A stretch of DNA of 64,000 nucleotides from Balanoglossus misakiensis. Lineage: Eukaryota > Hemichordata. The notes under the pieces are model-generated. The model searched no databases, had not been told where the DNA came from, and saw only the letters and a list, made by a program, of their open reading frames with translations. The DNA is taken from positions 10,416,001 to 10,480,000 of the forward strand of contig CM082584.2 of the NCBI GenBank assembly GCA_040954595.2, in the 5' to 3' direction. Both the position numbers and the translations under genes were made by a program. Shown here in pieces: positions 43,601 through 55,600 of the stretch. Every line of letters starts with the position of its first letter. Within the stretch, counting starts at the first letter, position 1.

Positions 43601-46600
43601 TTTGTATTCTTTACAGTTGTTCCATCAAGAGTGGCCTTTTCTTCACCCGCTCCTGAATGAATATGTATAACAAGATCAGTTGTACTTTCCCTTCTAAAGT
43701 TGATGATGTTCGCATAAAAGAATCTTTTTTTCCCCATCAACCAGGCCATTAGATTCGTCGGAAACGTTACCAGTACGGACTCACAGAGTCGTGGAAGGGG
43801 CGCCCACAGCATCCACAAGCACTGGATTAAAAATTGCCGAATATAAAGCGGAAGATGCGACAGTGGATGGAAAAACAAAGAAAAAACACCACCACCATCA
43901 TCACCATCATAAAAAGAGAGACGAAAAAGAAAAGAAGAAAGAAAAGAAAGAGAAAAGGGTAATGTCATTAGAAGTTATTAGACTCATGTTTTAACTTCTT
44001 TTGGTATTATTTCTGTGAATGAGGTCGGGGATATCACTGCCGGTAATGTTTTATTTGTCAACATCAATAATAATAATCATTCATCTCTTTTATGACCAGG
44101 ATAAGAAAAAGAAGAAAAGGGCATTGGAGGAAGGGTACGAAGAGGCTGGCTCAGGCGTTGCGAATGTGGAAGAGAATCTAATGGGTGGTCTAGATGATGA
44201 GGCTGAATTAACAAAGGAAGCTCCAGCGACACCTCCCCCGTCACCGGTTGCCAAGATACTGGAAGAAAGTGCAGAAGATAAGCTGAATGAACAGGTATGT
44301 GTCCGTCAGTGATGTAGTATCTTGAACAAAACCCAAAAGAGGGTGGTAGCACATGTTGGTGTTGTTCAGTAACTGTGTGGATTGGACAGAGTCTAAGCTC
44401 TGAAACAAGGTACTACTTTGGTAACAGTAGAACACGGGCTACTTATTGCTTTGTCACATGGATGTGTGATCTGACCACTCATTTCTTTAGTATTATAAAT
44501 GTACAAGGCTTTTCCCCAAACACTTCTAACCAATTCAAAGATATTTTTTACATTTTAGAAGATTTGACTGACTATGTTATCATGTTAGCTATTGTGTTGT
44601 GTAGTAGTGCAGTGTTGTAACTTGTGAAATGTCTTTATTTTGTCTTGGTCATCAGTGGTGTGTCTGAACTCCCGAAAAACTCCCACACTCATCAACCCCT
44701 CCACCTACCACGGAATGTTCTTAATATTTCCCTGCATAGTTGTTAAACCTACACAGACTTACTTTGATATCACAGATTGTGCCATAACCACAGCAAACAT
44801 CCCTTTATGCCCTATAAACATGTCGAAATCCACAGACCTGACACTAATATCCTAATCCCCTACAGCATCCCTATATCCCCGCTGACTGTTCTGGTCTACC
44901 TTATCTCCTGCTCTGGTAGGATTCTTTTACAACACCCACAGATTTTCTTCAGACCGAAATCATAAATATCCTCCCAAACCTTCCAACCCTCCTCCCCTGT
45001 CTTCCCAAACCCCTGTAGACCCCCAGCACCCCCCCCTTCCCATTTCACTATTAAACCACCCACTCAAAATAAATCACCAACCCCCGACCTGATTTGCATG
45101 AATGTTCCTGAGACGCACCAGCACCAGCCTGGGTCCCTCGCATGGTTAAAAGTCTATGTCTCTTCAGTGTGTCTTTTTCTTTTCTTTTTCGTTGTGGTAT
45201 CTGTTGTGTAACGCTAGCTGGATGATATTAACTTCTGGTTATCTGGTACTGATGCACCCAAGCTTGGCGAGGATCTGGCCCAGTCTGCCGCTGCTACTCA
45301 AGAAACTGCCGAGGAGGTGGAGGACGAAGTCAAGGAGGTGAGTTGTCGTGCTCAAGTTGCTGGTCATAGAACTTGTAAGACTGTTGTAAATCGTAGCTTA
45401 AATGTTTCAAAATCTCTGGAAGCGAACCTGTCATAATATGCATCCAGCATCATCAGGATTTCTGATCTCTCTGGTCTGTTAGAAGCACAAGAAGAAGAAG
45501 GAAAAGAGATCCAAAAAGGACAAAAAGGAAAGGAAGGAAAAGAAGAAGAAAAAGCATAGGGAAAGTGATGAGGAAGAAAATGGCTTGGAGGCGGAGCCAG
45601 AGCCAGTAATCCTGGAATCTCCACTGCCGGTTAGTGCGTAGGGTGTTTGAGTGTGTGGATGGATGTCTTTCTGTGTGTGTGTTTGTCTGTCTGTCTGTCT
45701 GTCTGTGTGTGTGTGTATGTGTTTGTGTGTTTGGATGGATGTGTGTATGTACTCATATTACTTAACTAAAATAACTGTGGTGTGTTTTTTTCCAGCCAAT
45801 GACCAGTTACAAACTTCTTGGTGAGAGCGAGTTCATCAAAATGGTAAGTTATTTTTCTAGGGAAAAAATCACACATGTATGTGTGTGTACCACTGTGTAC
45901 AGTATACAAAGGGTGTAATTTGATATGTGTGTAACATTGACTTTTGGAAATGTGAGGTGACACTACCATTGATGTGTGCATTTTCTGTTGTTTTATTTCA
46001 GACGTATGAAACAAGGGTACTGCCATCTCAGAGCAACCAAGTGATTGTCTCTGTTATCTTTAGCAATCTGTGTCAGAAACACCTGAAATCGTTAGATTTC
46101 AATGTTCTGGATTCGTTGAATACAAAACTTGTGAGGGAGGTAAGTTGTGGGTTTTTGATGTCACTATGATTGTAACACTCGGTATAAACAAGTTAGTTCA
46201 ACACATTGAATCAGTGAGTGCAACTCCACTGTTTATTTTCGTCAAACATAATTACTCTCAACCCATTATCTAAAGATTCCCACGAATTACTTGTTGACAG
46301 GTTGGTGCCACGCCTCACGATGGAGTCAAAGTGCCATTCCAGTTACCACCGGGCGCTGCCAATGAAGGCCAGTTTGCATTCACCATAGAAAGCATCTGTA
46401 TGGCGCAGAAGATGAAAGGAACGCTTACTTACATGATCAAGGTGAAGTTCTTTTTCAGCATGTGTGTGTGTGTGTATGCACATATGTATGCATGGAAATC
46501 AACAATCTGCGTAAGAGTGCAGTGTGTGCAAAAGACAACTTCCTTATTTAGCAGCAATCAATGTTTGCACCTGTGTTGTCCCTATCATGTGTTACGCAAC

Positions 46601-47658
46601 TCGTAATACTTTTGTATGTGATAACAGTAGCCTCTAAACAGAAGATAAAATATCAATCACAGTCTACAGATATTGCTATTATTTGGAGGCCATCAGAGAT
46701 CACTGATGTTAATCCATATAAGTCAATTTGGAGGTCATCACAGGTTGCTAACCTCCCAAGATCCATGTGGAGCTTTTCAAAGGTCGTTGAACTCCTCTCA
46801 TTATGAAGAGCCTGCATAGCTGCAGCTTATTTACAGATTTTTTCTGATTACATTTTACAGGACGATGAGGGGTCAACCCACGAAAAGATCGATTTTAAAT
46901 TACTCTTACCGATATCAACGTATATGGTTGGACGGCCGTGTAAGAGGTATGTCATTTGTTGTGAGTCTTGCAAAATTCTGCCTTGGTGGGATATACTTGT
47001 TCTACACAGCATAAGATCTTATATATGATGGACAATTTTTTGGGGGTGGGGGGAGGGGGAGTAGGTAGTCTGTCTTGATGCCACAATGCTGTAAATTTAT
47101 CTTTTTCTGTTGTTGTATTTTTGCCTCAGTGATCAGTTTGCAGAGCTGCTTGGAGGTGGCGACCTGACGGCCAAATATTCTCTGACATTCACACTACCTG
47201 ATAATACTGAATTTTCGCACGTGGTGGCTAAGACGTGTTTCTACGGGCATTTGTCACTTGTGGAGAGGGTGGACAACACGGCTTCATTCTACGGCTGTTC
47301 GATACAGCAGCACCATGTGTGCATACTCATCAAGCAGATGGTAAGTAACATAGTTGCGTTTGGTAAGTGTGTGTGTAGTTGATTGAGTGTGTAGTACAGT
47401 AGCTGGCAGATGAATGGGAAGTGGTTGATGGTACATGAGTGTGAATGATGGTGGATGGCTGGTAAGTGTCTATCAGTCAATGATAGCAGTGGTCTTAAAG
47501 CTGGACGGTTTTTAATATGTTTACTGAATGTACCATATTTCTTGTTTTTTTTTTGCTTTCAGCCCAACAATGGTCTGTCAGTCGACGGCAAGTGCACCGA
47601 CTCGTCGCTTCTATCAAATTTCGTGGATGAGATCAAGGCTATTCTTACTCAGCAGTGA
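31635..47658 (+). CDS. AP3D1: AP-3 adaptor complex subunit delta-1
   Basis: Large delta subunit of the AP-3 coat, which sorts cargo from endosomes to lysosomes and related organelles. Core exons: 31635-31730, 32211-32306, 33394-33555, 34025-34132 or 34615-34722, 35383-35448, 35588-35651, 35810-35949, 36200-36273, 36393-36442, 37419-37468, 38943-38991, 39095-39240, 39506-39654, 39813-39939, 40200-40538, 40698-40843, 40995-41093, 41250-41455, 43148-43302, 43411-43493, 43745-43958, 44100-44294, 45218-45337, 45483-45629, 45796-45843, 46002-46139, 46301-46441, 46861-46946, 47130-47340, 47563-47658. They give exactly 1266 residues plus stop. The start (MALKKVKGSLERVLDKDLQD) matches vertebrate AP3D1. 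Residues about 30-600 are the adaptin helical solenoid. About 620-1030 is a charged hinge with Lys/Glu blocks and eight consecutive His (about 850-857), including WINEP and FWLSGT segments known from vertebrates. The rest is the C-terminal ear (HDGVKVPFQLPPGA, SVDGKCTDSSLLSN). Exon 40200-40538 is unusually GC-rich. Confidence 0.97.
33624..33730. repeat. (ACAAT)n pentanucleotide repeat, AP3D1 intron 3
   Basis: About 20 uninterrupted ACAAT units, 69 nt after the donor of exon 3 and about 300 nt before exon 4a. The Tyr-Cys-Ile-Val repeat frames on the other strand are artefacts of it. Confidence 0.97.
34025..34132 (+). other. AP3D1: AP3D1 exon 4a (candidate mutually exclusive exon)
   Basis: 108 nt, 36 codons, phase 0 at both ends, acceptor GTACAG and donor GTAAGT. 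It encodes DLSSQTQFEVGVALNGLSCF and ends DLARDLANDIVGL. It occupies residues 119-154 of the solenoid. It matches the remembered vertebrate segment at more positions than exon 4b does. Confidence 0.9.
34188..34497. repeat. Inverted repeat between exons 4a and 4b of AP3D1
   Basis: ATTGAAGAAATACC at 34188-34201 is exactly complementary to GGTATTTCTTCAAT at 34484-34497. A second pair, TGATGAGG (34215-34222) and CCTCATCA (34469-34476), lies just inside, so the arms are about 35-40 nt with gaps. It could be a MITE-like insertion of about 310 bp, or an RNA stem that shortens the intron between the alternative exons. A direct repeat TGCAACG (34157 and 34498) is near but not at both ends. Confidence 0.55.
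34615..34722 (+). other. AP3D1: AP3D1 exon 4b (candidate mutually exclusive exon)
   Basis: 108 nt, 36 codons, phase 0 at both ends, acceptor TTCCAG and donor GTAGGT. It encodes DINSATQYDAGVAMNGLANF and ends DLGRDLANDVMTL, identical to exon 4a at 21 of 36 positions by eye, with most differences conservative. Both copies have intact splice sites and no stops. Confidence 0.9.
36443..37418 (+). other. AP3D1: AP3D1 intron 9
   Basis: 976-nt intron. A short CAC/CAT-rich stretch and a CT microsatellite (37384-37405) lie just before the acceptor. No nested gene was seen. Confidence 0.8.
37469..38942 (+). other. AP3D1: AP3D1 intron 10
   Basis: 1.47-kb AT-rich intron. A GC-rich patch lies near 37530-37575. 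No gene, RNA or repeat was recognised. Confidence 0.8.
39335..39350 (+). repeat. Sense-strand G homopolymer, AP3D1 intron 12
   Basis: About 15 consecutive G in the intron after the exon ending at 39240. Likely unstable in sequencing. Confidence 0.85.
41456..43147 (+). other. AP3D1: AP3D1 hinge-region intron with optional exon
   Basis: 1.7-kb interval between hinge exons 41250-41455 and 43148-43302. It holds the candidate 69-nt cassette exon at 42460-42528. An open stretch near 42806-42900 looks coding-like but has no phase-compatible splice sites. Confidence 0.7.
42460..42528 (+). other. AP3D1: AP3D1 optional 69-nt cassette exon
   Basis: Acceptor CATTTCTAG, donor GTGAAT, phase 1 at both ends, 23 codons. 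It adds a Lys/Ser/Tyr-rich segment (GLKRKKLSSGERKGYKSAYS) to the hinge. Skipping it joins HVP to GMTVTDKYMKEQ, which follows the vertebrate order, so the exon is probably alternatively spliced. Confidence 0.6.
45684..45726. repeat. (TCTG)n/(GT)n microsatellite, AP3D1 intron
   Basis: TCTG units followed by GT units between exons 45483-45629 and 45796-45843. Confidence 0.85.
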
Positions 47659-47903
47659 ATTTCACCCGTCTCCCTGCCTCTCTGAATTCATCGTCCTCAA
47701 ATCAACTTCCATGTGCATACTGTGTGTGTTATGGTTTCAGTCAGTCTCGTAGTGTCGTCTCGTCAGCCATTCCCCAGAATGCTTTGTAGCTGTGGTGTCT
47801 TGGACAACTTCGTTAGGTTGAGGGCGCCCTGACAGTCGCCCGTTCGCTGTTGCAGTCCAGTTGGAAAGTCAAGCCAGTTTATAATCCTATTTTATTTTGT
47901 AAA

Positions 47904-47909
47904 AATAAA
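47904..47909 (+). terminator. AP3D1: Poly(A) signal AATAAA of AP3D1
   Basis: First canonical AATAAA, 246 nt after the stop. Other AATAAA words near 48946 and 49011 could give longer 3' UTRs. Confidence 0.55.
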
Positions 47910-49692
47910 ATACTGGCATCATAGAAAGAGAGGGTTTGTATTAACTGAACAGTATCATGGGCACTATTGTGTATTTAAAAAAATAGCCATAACTATGGAA
48001 ACAGTATACACAAGGAAGATGTACCAAGACATCAGCAGCTGTTTTTTTTCCTTCTTCCTATTCTTCGAATACATAAGGACTGTTGTAAATCCCATTTACA
48101 GAGCATTACAGAAAGATACTTCAAATTATGTAGAAATACCACGTGTCCATCCCAACCACACAAGTATATAAGTGTATAGCTACAAGATGTACAGGTATGA
48201 TAAGTGACATGGCAGTAGTACATGTAGTCTTATTTGGTAGCCAATGTTTTCAGCTGTCGTGTTCCAATGTGGTGTCGTGCAATTGTCTGTGATAAACTAG
48301 TGAGAATGGTAGGCAGAAAAAAGTAATGTTTTCCTTGGATTAATATTGTGTATCTGATACTCTTTACATTCGGGATTGAAGTTTCCTAAAGGATGTAATT
48401 AAAGGAAGAATGATGTAATTGTGTCTAAGAATCGAATGTGTTTCTCGCACACACTAACTTGGAATTTCTTTTTGTTTCTGATCGTATCCGATGTAGCTGT
48501 GTGATTGCATGATCAGGAAAGTTGTGTATTTTTTTTCTCAAATGAATAACTGTGAACATCGCTGACTCGGACAACCAGAAGATAACAAATGGCAAAGGAA
48601 ACAATGCAATCTTGGTTTTGTTTTGACAAGCTGTTTATTGTTAGGTTTTTGTTTTCGAAATTTTAAAATAAGTTCATGTTTTCGAAAGTGCTTGATTTTT
48701 TTCTTGACAATCTGTCTTCAAAACATCCCCTCTGCCCCGACCAAAGTATGTATTATTTTTTAGAGTTTGTATAATAGAAGATGTGAGCAGGGGAACTATG
48801 GAAAGGGAATTTGAAAGGTTTTTGTCACACACATTTTTTTAGTAAAAGAAAACCTGCATGTCAGCATTTTCATTTTCCAGTGACTTCACATTGATTTCAT
48901 GATTGTTTAAAAAACAAAGAGTGTAGAAATGATTGATGTATGTAGGAATAAAAATTATGTACAGAGGAGGATGTGTGCTTGAAAGCCCCATAAATCGTGT
49001 TTATGTGGAAAAATAAATTAGTATCTATGGCAACTGATATGAATGTGTGGCGTGTTCTTTTTCTATGGTAGTACCCATCTGACGAAACATTTTGATGTAC
49101 ATGTAGTGAAGTATGCTTAAAGGGCAATGTGTTTGTCATGCAGTTGCTGTACACCCTTTTATATCTCATACCTATGGAATTTTCACTTGTTTCTGTAAGG
49201 TTTCTCAGGACATAGTCGATTGATTTACCAACTATGCATGGCTATAAAGCCCGTAATTAAATTGTAGCTGCACACACAAAAGAAACGACATTCAATTTTG
49301 TTTGTTTGTTAAAAATACGAGAATGACAAACAACTCGGGGCGAATTAATGAATAGCTGTTTTGTCCGAAGTTTTGTTTTCTTATCAAACACTTATTATCC
49401 CATTTGACGGCTTTACAGCCAGTAAACCGGGTACCAGGTTTGGTTGGTTGGTATGGTATGGTATATACAGGTATGGGAACAACCGGTTGGGCGCTCTCGT
49501 CTCTCACTGTGAAAACGAACGATCATTAGAGACCGGGTCACGTGACGGTTGTTATCATACGCTTGCTTGACAACATCACGCTGAGCTGGCCACATCGATT
49601 GACTGACAACAGCCGCCTATCTGTACGAGTGTGTACCGTCTTCTCTCATTAGCTGATAACCATAGCTTTCATGGATTCGTACGCTGTATAAA
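47910..49692. other. AP3D1 distal 3' UTR and SPATA1 upstream region
   Basis: About 1.8 kb of AT-rich DNA without a recognisable gene. The left part may be alternative AP3D1 3' UTR. The last 250 nt are more GC-rich and hold the GTCACGTGAC palindrome, so they are probably the SPATA1 promoter. Confidence 0.55.
49537..49546. promoter_or_regulatory. Perfect CACGTG palindrome upstream of SPATA1
   Basis: GTCACGTGAC, the ideal 10-bp site for USF and MiT/TFE bHLH-zip dimers (CLEAR motif), 147 nt before the SPATA1 start codon. Confidence 0.55.
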
Positions 49693-52600
49693 ATGAGTAC
49701 TCGGCTGAGCAACGCGCTGGAAAGACCCCCTTCTGAACAGGTAAGCGGCGAAAAAAAAAATCGCCACGAATATGTGGCTGGGAATCTGTCGAAGCGACGC
49801 GTGTCACGTCGCTAGGTTTCATCATGGCGCACGCGTCGTAGATTTCAGTTTTCGGACCGAAGGTGTCCTGAATTGTCCTGGCTCAAAGCCCCCTGGGGGC
49901 AAGCCGTATATAAGTTGTACAATTTTTGTAGTCTGCGGACTTAGGAAAACCATGGACTTAATGCCTGTCTCAAAGGCTTCGAGTTTAGACTTCTTTCGGG
50001 ACAATACCCCGTCATTATAGTCGTTGCAAAGCGGATATGCAGTCCTTGTATCGGCGCTTATCCCGCTAAGATTATAGTTGAAACCATTGACACTTGTGTG
50101 TGTATAACACACCTATGTATGAAACCCCGATTCACTGCAGATCGTGATTCGACAGTTTATTATAACTCTTGTTTCCGATATCACGATGTAACACTTCCTG
50201 CTTGTCAGACCTTTTGCCCGTGATAATGATTAAAGCGAACCGAGTCTGATCCCGACCTTACAGTTGTCCGCTGTTCACGTATTGCTCTGTGAACTAGTCG
50301 TAAAATACACCGAACTGTTTTCTATTTTGTGATCACTAAAAGTGGTTTACGGGCTCTGTTTTTGAAAAACAGACTCAGCCCGTAAACCACTTTTCAGGTG
50401 AACCGTCCTAATATTTATGGAGTGGAGTTTATTATCGCGGGGGGAAAGGGAGGGGGGGGGGGGGGGGGGCTAAAAGGTGCAGCACAGACTACATACAAGT
50501 TCAGTTTGTTTGCATATAATCCTGGCGCATAGTAATTTTCATGATGGTATTTGTGGTTATAAGTTGACATAGGTTATACTCATGATTCAAGGAAATGTTC
50601 TAGTCCAGTGTTGATGTTACACCGATATTTTAGTTTACTAAACAAATTATGGGAGGCAAAATTTGGCTTCGGAAGGCCTGTATTTAAATGTCTATGTTAT
50701 GTACGCCAGTCAGATATATATAACATAAATTACTTATTATTTACAAATAATGTTGCAATAAGTTTAAACTGTATTTTCAACTTTTCTGTCATATACCATT
50801 AACACAGCATATGCAATAAATAATTCATCCACATCGCCATCCCAGACGAACTTGTTAAAAGCGATACTCGACCAATTTTTTCCACGGTTTAGCCGAAGTG
50901 TAACATGATACCATTTGTTTTTGTGTACGTCTTCTCATCCATGTAAAAGAAACCATCTAATGTTCATGGTGTTCTTTAGTCTGCAGTTACTGTTTACGCA
51001 GTTTCAAACAAAAGAAGTCTGCTTTTAATGGTGTCAAATTCTTTTTGCCAAGGGTTTTCGCTTTTTTTTTAAAATTGCAGTATTGAGAACACTGTTTGAT
51101 GTCCCGATACCCTGGGCAGGTGCTGAACAGAAACTAAAGCATTTATTAAAAGAGATTGAAAAATACTTATTCAATTTTGTGATGGTGTATGGATTATTCA
51201 TGGATAGCTTACGGCTTGTCATTCTTTCGGTGTGAACCTGCCGAAATATCAACATAATTGCGTTGGCCGGTCGGGCACGATGCAATTTGAGTCCATCAAA
51301 ACCAGCGTTTTCACATGGGATTTCAAACTTTTCAGAGATGGAAAAATAAAAAACAAAAAAACGTATTGCTTGAGTTACACCAGTCATGTGACTACCATTA
51401 TTACACACAACGTTGCCATGGTGTCACATGGTTTTAGAACTGTTGCTTCAGTCCTCCCTCTCCTCCTCTTCCTCATCATCATCATCATCATCATCATGGC
51501 TCTGGCTTCTGATGAAATGTTTTTAAAACCAAACTAACTACATGTACATATGAAATATTTTTCTTTTAATGAACTTCAGTCTCATAAACTTGTCTATTAG
51601 ATCCAAGGGAAAATGTTAAAAGTAGCTACAGATATTTCACTTAAAAACATGACACTGTGTGTCCATAATGTGGCAATTGGCAAAATTGCTGCATATTTCT
51701 AAAAAAATATATACAATGAATTTACCAAAGTCTTACATTGTATAGTTCATGTCAGTCAGTCTGAGTATCAGTAATGCTACTTGTGTGTATAAAATAATTA
51801 CTTTGTTGTCATGGCGACTGGGATGTCATTCCGAATACATTACCGTGAGTACACTCAGTTTACGTCGTACAAATTTACACTGGATTGTGTCTCACTCCAA
51901 GGATGACATTATAACCGCTGTCCTGTTTGTTGAATCTTTGGTGACTTGTTTAAAAAGCAACGGCAAATAGTAGAATGCCACTTGACACTGTGTGTCTCCT
52001 GCACTTGGTTTGACATTTATTCTAATGGTGGCAGCAAACACAGAAAGAATTTGACTTATTGTCCTTCAGTAGACGGAGGAGGGATAGTTGGGTATTGCTG
52101 TTCTCAGTTAGAGCAATTTTAGCGTAACTGATCACGCGATGAGGTCACCTGACCGAAAGATAAGTGGAGCTAATTTTGAGTGGGAAATTTGGGGGAAAAA
52201 CTGAATTATTTGTGAATCTTAATATTATACTGTAGTACAGTTATTGGCTATTTTCTGTGTATTTCATGTTCTGATTTCACTGGCTGGCACAGTCTGAAAA
52301 CTTGCCACGGTTAAGAAGCTATTGTGTTGGCCGCAGTTTGGTTGATAATAGGCAGTGTAGTTGGTTGATTTAAATTGTTCATTTGGCCTGCTATTGTTGT
52401 CCTAGCAGCGTTTGACACAATGCTTGCACCACTGCAATGGATGAGGTCATTGTACCTGTGATCTTCTACCTTTCCAAGTGGCGTAACAAAATGCCAATGT
52501 TGCAGTTGTTAATAATATGTCACCATTGTGGGTACAGACCGTACTCTGTGCCCTCCAACTTTAATTAATTTCCTGTAAGTACAATGTTAAATTTTAAGAG

Positions 52601-55600
52601 TTGATTGGCCTTGTTGGCCGGCCAATCAACCCTCGGCCAGATCATCTCGGACTCGACCGAACCTACAGCACACAATCATCATGAAACTTTAATGAACCTA
52701 TTTGCTGGACAGTGAATACGAAAAAGCCAGCTGGAGTCTTCCCTCACCCGGAGAACAGATCAATAATTGCCTCAATGAGTCCTATCTCACCAGAGCCTGT
52801 CACCATTGTCCAAATTGTCCGGCCGCATACTTTGCATATGTGATCTTTACTTCCCCTCGTAAACTGGACGCTTAATTCCACTAACAATCAATAATACATG
52901 ATGTACTTTGTCCGGATTCAAGGCAGATTCTTTTAGTCGCCATTCAATGATTTGTGAAATCTATTGAAAGTGTATAAGCGGTATATACACAGTATTAAAT
53001 GAAATAAGATTTATAATACCAGTGAATTGATACACTTGTAGCAAGTGATGAGTTCGTGAGATCTTCATTCAAGGAGGTTTATGTCTTGTCCTCATGAAAT
53101 AAAACTTGGCACCACAAAACCGATGTTACCAGTGTCATTCAATAGACATAGAAGAGTATACTTTGAAAGAGAAAAGTTGTCGAGCTGTGATCCCAGGATA
53201 CCTACCACATTGTTTGGAGAATATTGATCAGACAGTTGCTATCAGGATGTTTTGCGGTAGTGGGGTAAAATTACAATGTTGACGAGGCCAAGAAATATTA
53301 TTAATTTAAAAAAATACACCAAACAATGGACTATTGTCTTTTGGTTAATTATCAAGTAAACTATGAAATGTTGGTCTGCACCTACAGACATTATTTTGGG
53401 AAATTTGTATTGTGTGTTTTGTAATAAAGGACAGTCGGTGGTTATTTCATTAGTCTGTTTTCATTACACAACATACCTTATTCTCAGAGGAATACTTTGC
53501 AGCCAGAAATTGCTCATTACAATGTATTAAACCATGTGTCTCTGTCATTAGTGTTTTACTCAAATTAAATTTCTGCATGGCTTAATTATGGAATACATTG
53601 GATGACATGTGGTTGTAGAGTTGGTGAATTGATGTTTATCAAGGTTGATTAATAAGTCAATTGGTGAACTGATCAATCATTTTGTATACAGATGGTCTTA
53701 TAAAAGGACCGCCACAATTCGTTTACTCTGTACTGCTGACAAATACATGTTTCATTTCCATTCATGAGCCTTTTTTGTCTTTTCCTTTCCCTATAGCTCG
53801 CAGATCTTCACGTCTATGTTATCCCCATCGAGTCCTGGAATGACAAATTCCACAGTGCGTACAACGAAGTCATAAATGAGTCAGTTTCAGCAGGTTTTGT
53901 CAGGTAGGTGAGATTAATAAGACAGCTCCCAGATGTTGTCATCTGTTGCCATGGCAATGTGCCATACCATCAGATGTAGGGTAATCCAGTGTGATTTGTA
54001 AATGTAAATTATGTTGAAATTGCTCTTTTTATTGTCACTGTACAAGAAATGTGTGATTTCCTCTTCCTCTGGTAATTACTGTTTCTTGTGTATTGTGCCT
54101 GTTCATTTCATGTCACGGGAATCAACTATCCAGATAATAATTTATTTTTGTGAGAGAATCTGGGACAAAAATATATTAACCTCACAGTTCAGCTAGATTC
54201 GGCCAATCTGCAGTGTTTGCTGTCAGTCTGTTTGTGTAATAAATAATAATTTATGAAATACCAAAGTTCACCAATGTATCATGTCCAGCTGTGGTTTTAA
54301 TAACCAGGACTGAACCTAAACAAGCTGTGTATATGTACATGGCATTGGGTTCAAATTCAGTGGCCGAGCAGATATGATTTCTTGAGTCTGTAGTGTTAGT
54401 CAAATAGTGTAGAGAGTGGTGAACGAATATTAGTGTGTATTCGTTGAATGGGAGCACTTAATGGATAAGATGTGGTCGTTATATCATTTGAAGTTTTCAT
54501 TTTGAAAGCAGTGTACGTCCAACATGGCGTACTTGTACTTGATGACTGTGATCCCAAATCTCAAGGCCGTTAACGTGTGTGCTCTGAGTGCAAATGTATG
54601 CTGGAACAGCTCGTAGGTGGATACATGTTGATTGAACAGCCTCTCTGCCGGAACACATAATGGATTATTGACGACTATAGGCAAGAAACACATCGCTGGA
54701 GTGGTCTGTGTTAGAGTGAATAAAATAACCTCCAGGGGTATTTGAACAAATTATTTAATGACCGATTTAGTGATAAAATGTAGACATTCACATTCTCACT
54801 GTTCGTACGATAATAGCAAAAAGTGTCTTTGTTATGTGTGTGTGTCAAAGACTCAAGGGAATGTTATTGATTCCTCGTGTGCTGTGGTGATGATGTCATC
54901 CGTCTTTACAACCAATGCGTGTGTCTGCTGTAGGTGTGTTTGTTAGCCCTGTTTCCAAGGTTACAGTGAGGTCATCAGGAAATGCATGTGTGGGAAGAAA
55001 AACACATGAAAGAACGTTCACCGTCAGTTTCAGAGAATTTACTGAGACTCAGAAGAAAAAACAAAAGTGATGGAAAGAGCCCCAAATTAAGAAGAGAATA
55101 TTTCAGACTGGTGTATTCCTGTTATTCAAATGCCTATCAATGTATTGTACATAAATTTTAGAAATTTGCGTTATGATGGTGGTTTTATAATTAATACGAC
55201 ATTTAACTCCAGTACCATGCACTGGTTGTGTGACAGGGTTGATCAGAGACACACATGTGTGATCTAGTTGAAGCAAACAGTTCTGTTATCAATTGAACTT
55301 TATCATGATTGAAACCTTGGGTGTCATCAGTTCACAGTATAGTCTTAGTGTAGGACTCAGAGTTACCAATTGAGAAGTTGTAGCCAGGTTGCGATTAGGG
55401 GTTGTCCCAGATAAAGTTCACCTCAGTGTAATCCCATCCCTACTTGTCTACAATTGTTTTACATCCTGTTGCAAGATTTAGAAAATGTCCGTATCTGTCC
55501 CATAAATATGAAGTCTTTGTATAACTGTGTTTATTACTTCTGCTGTAAACATCTGAATCAGTAATATGCACCAGGGTCATGGTTGAAAAGAACGCTCCGT

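Larger units (their letters stand above)
49741..53796 (+). other. SPATA1: SPATA1 intron 1
   Basis: 4.06-kb intron. It contains a near-perfect hairpin (50338-50394), a long G tract (50439-50469), an X-box-like site (51805) and a 10-bp inverted repeat of TTGATTGGCC around 52601-52629. No nested gene was recognised. Confidence 0.75.
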
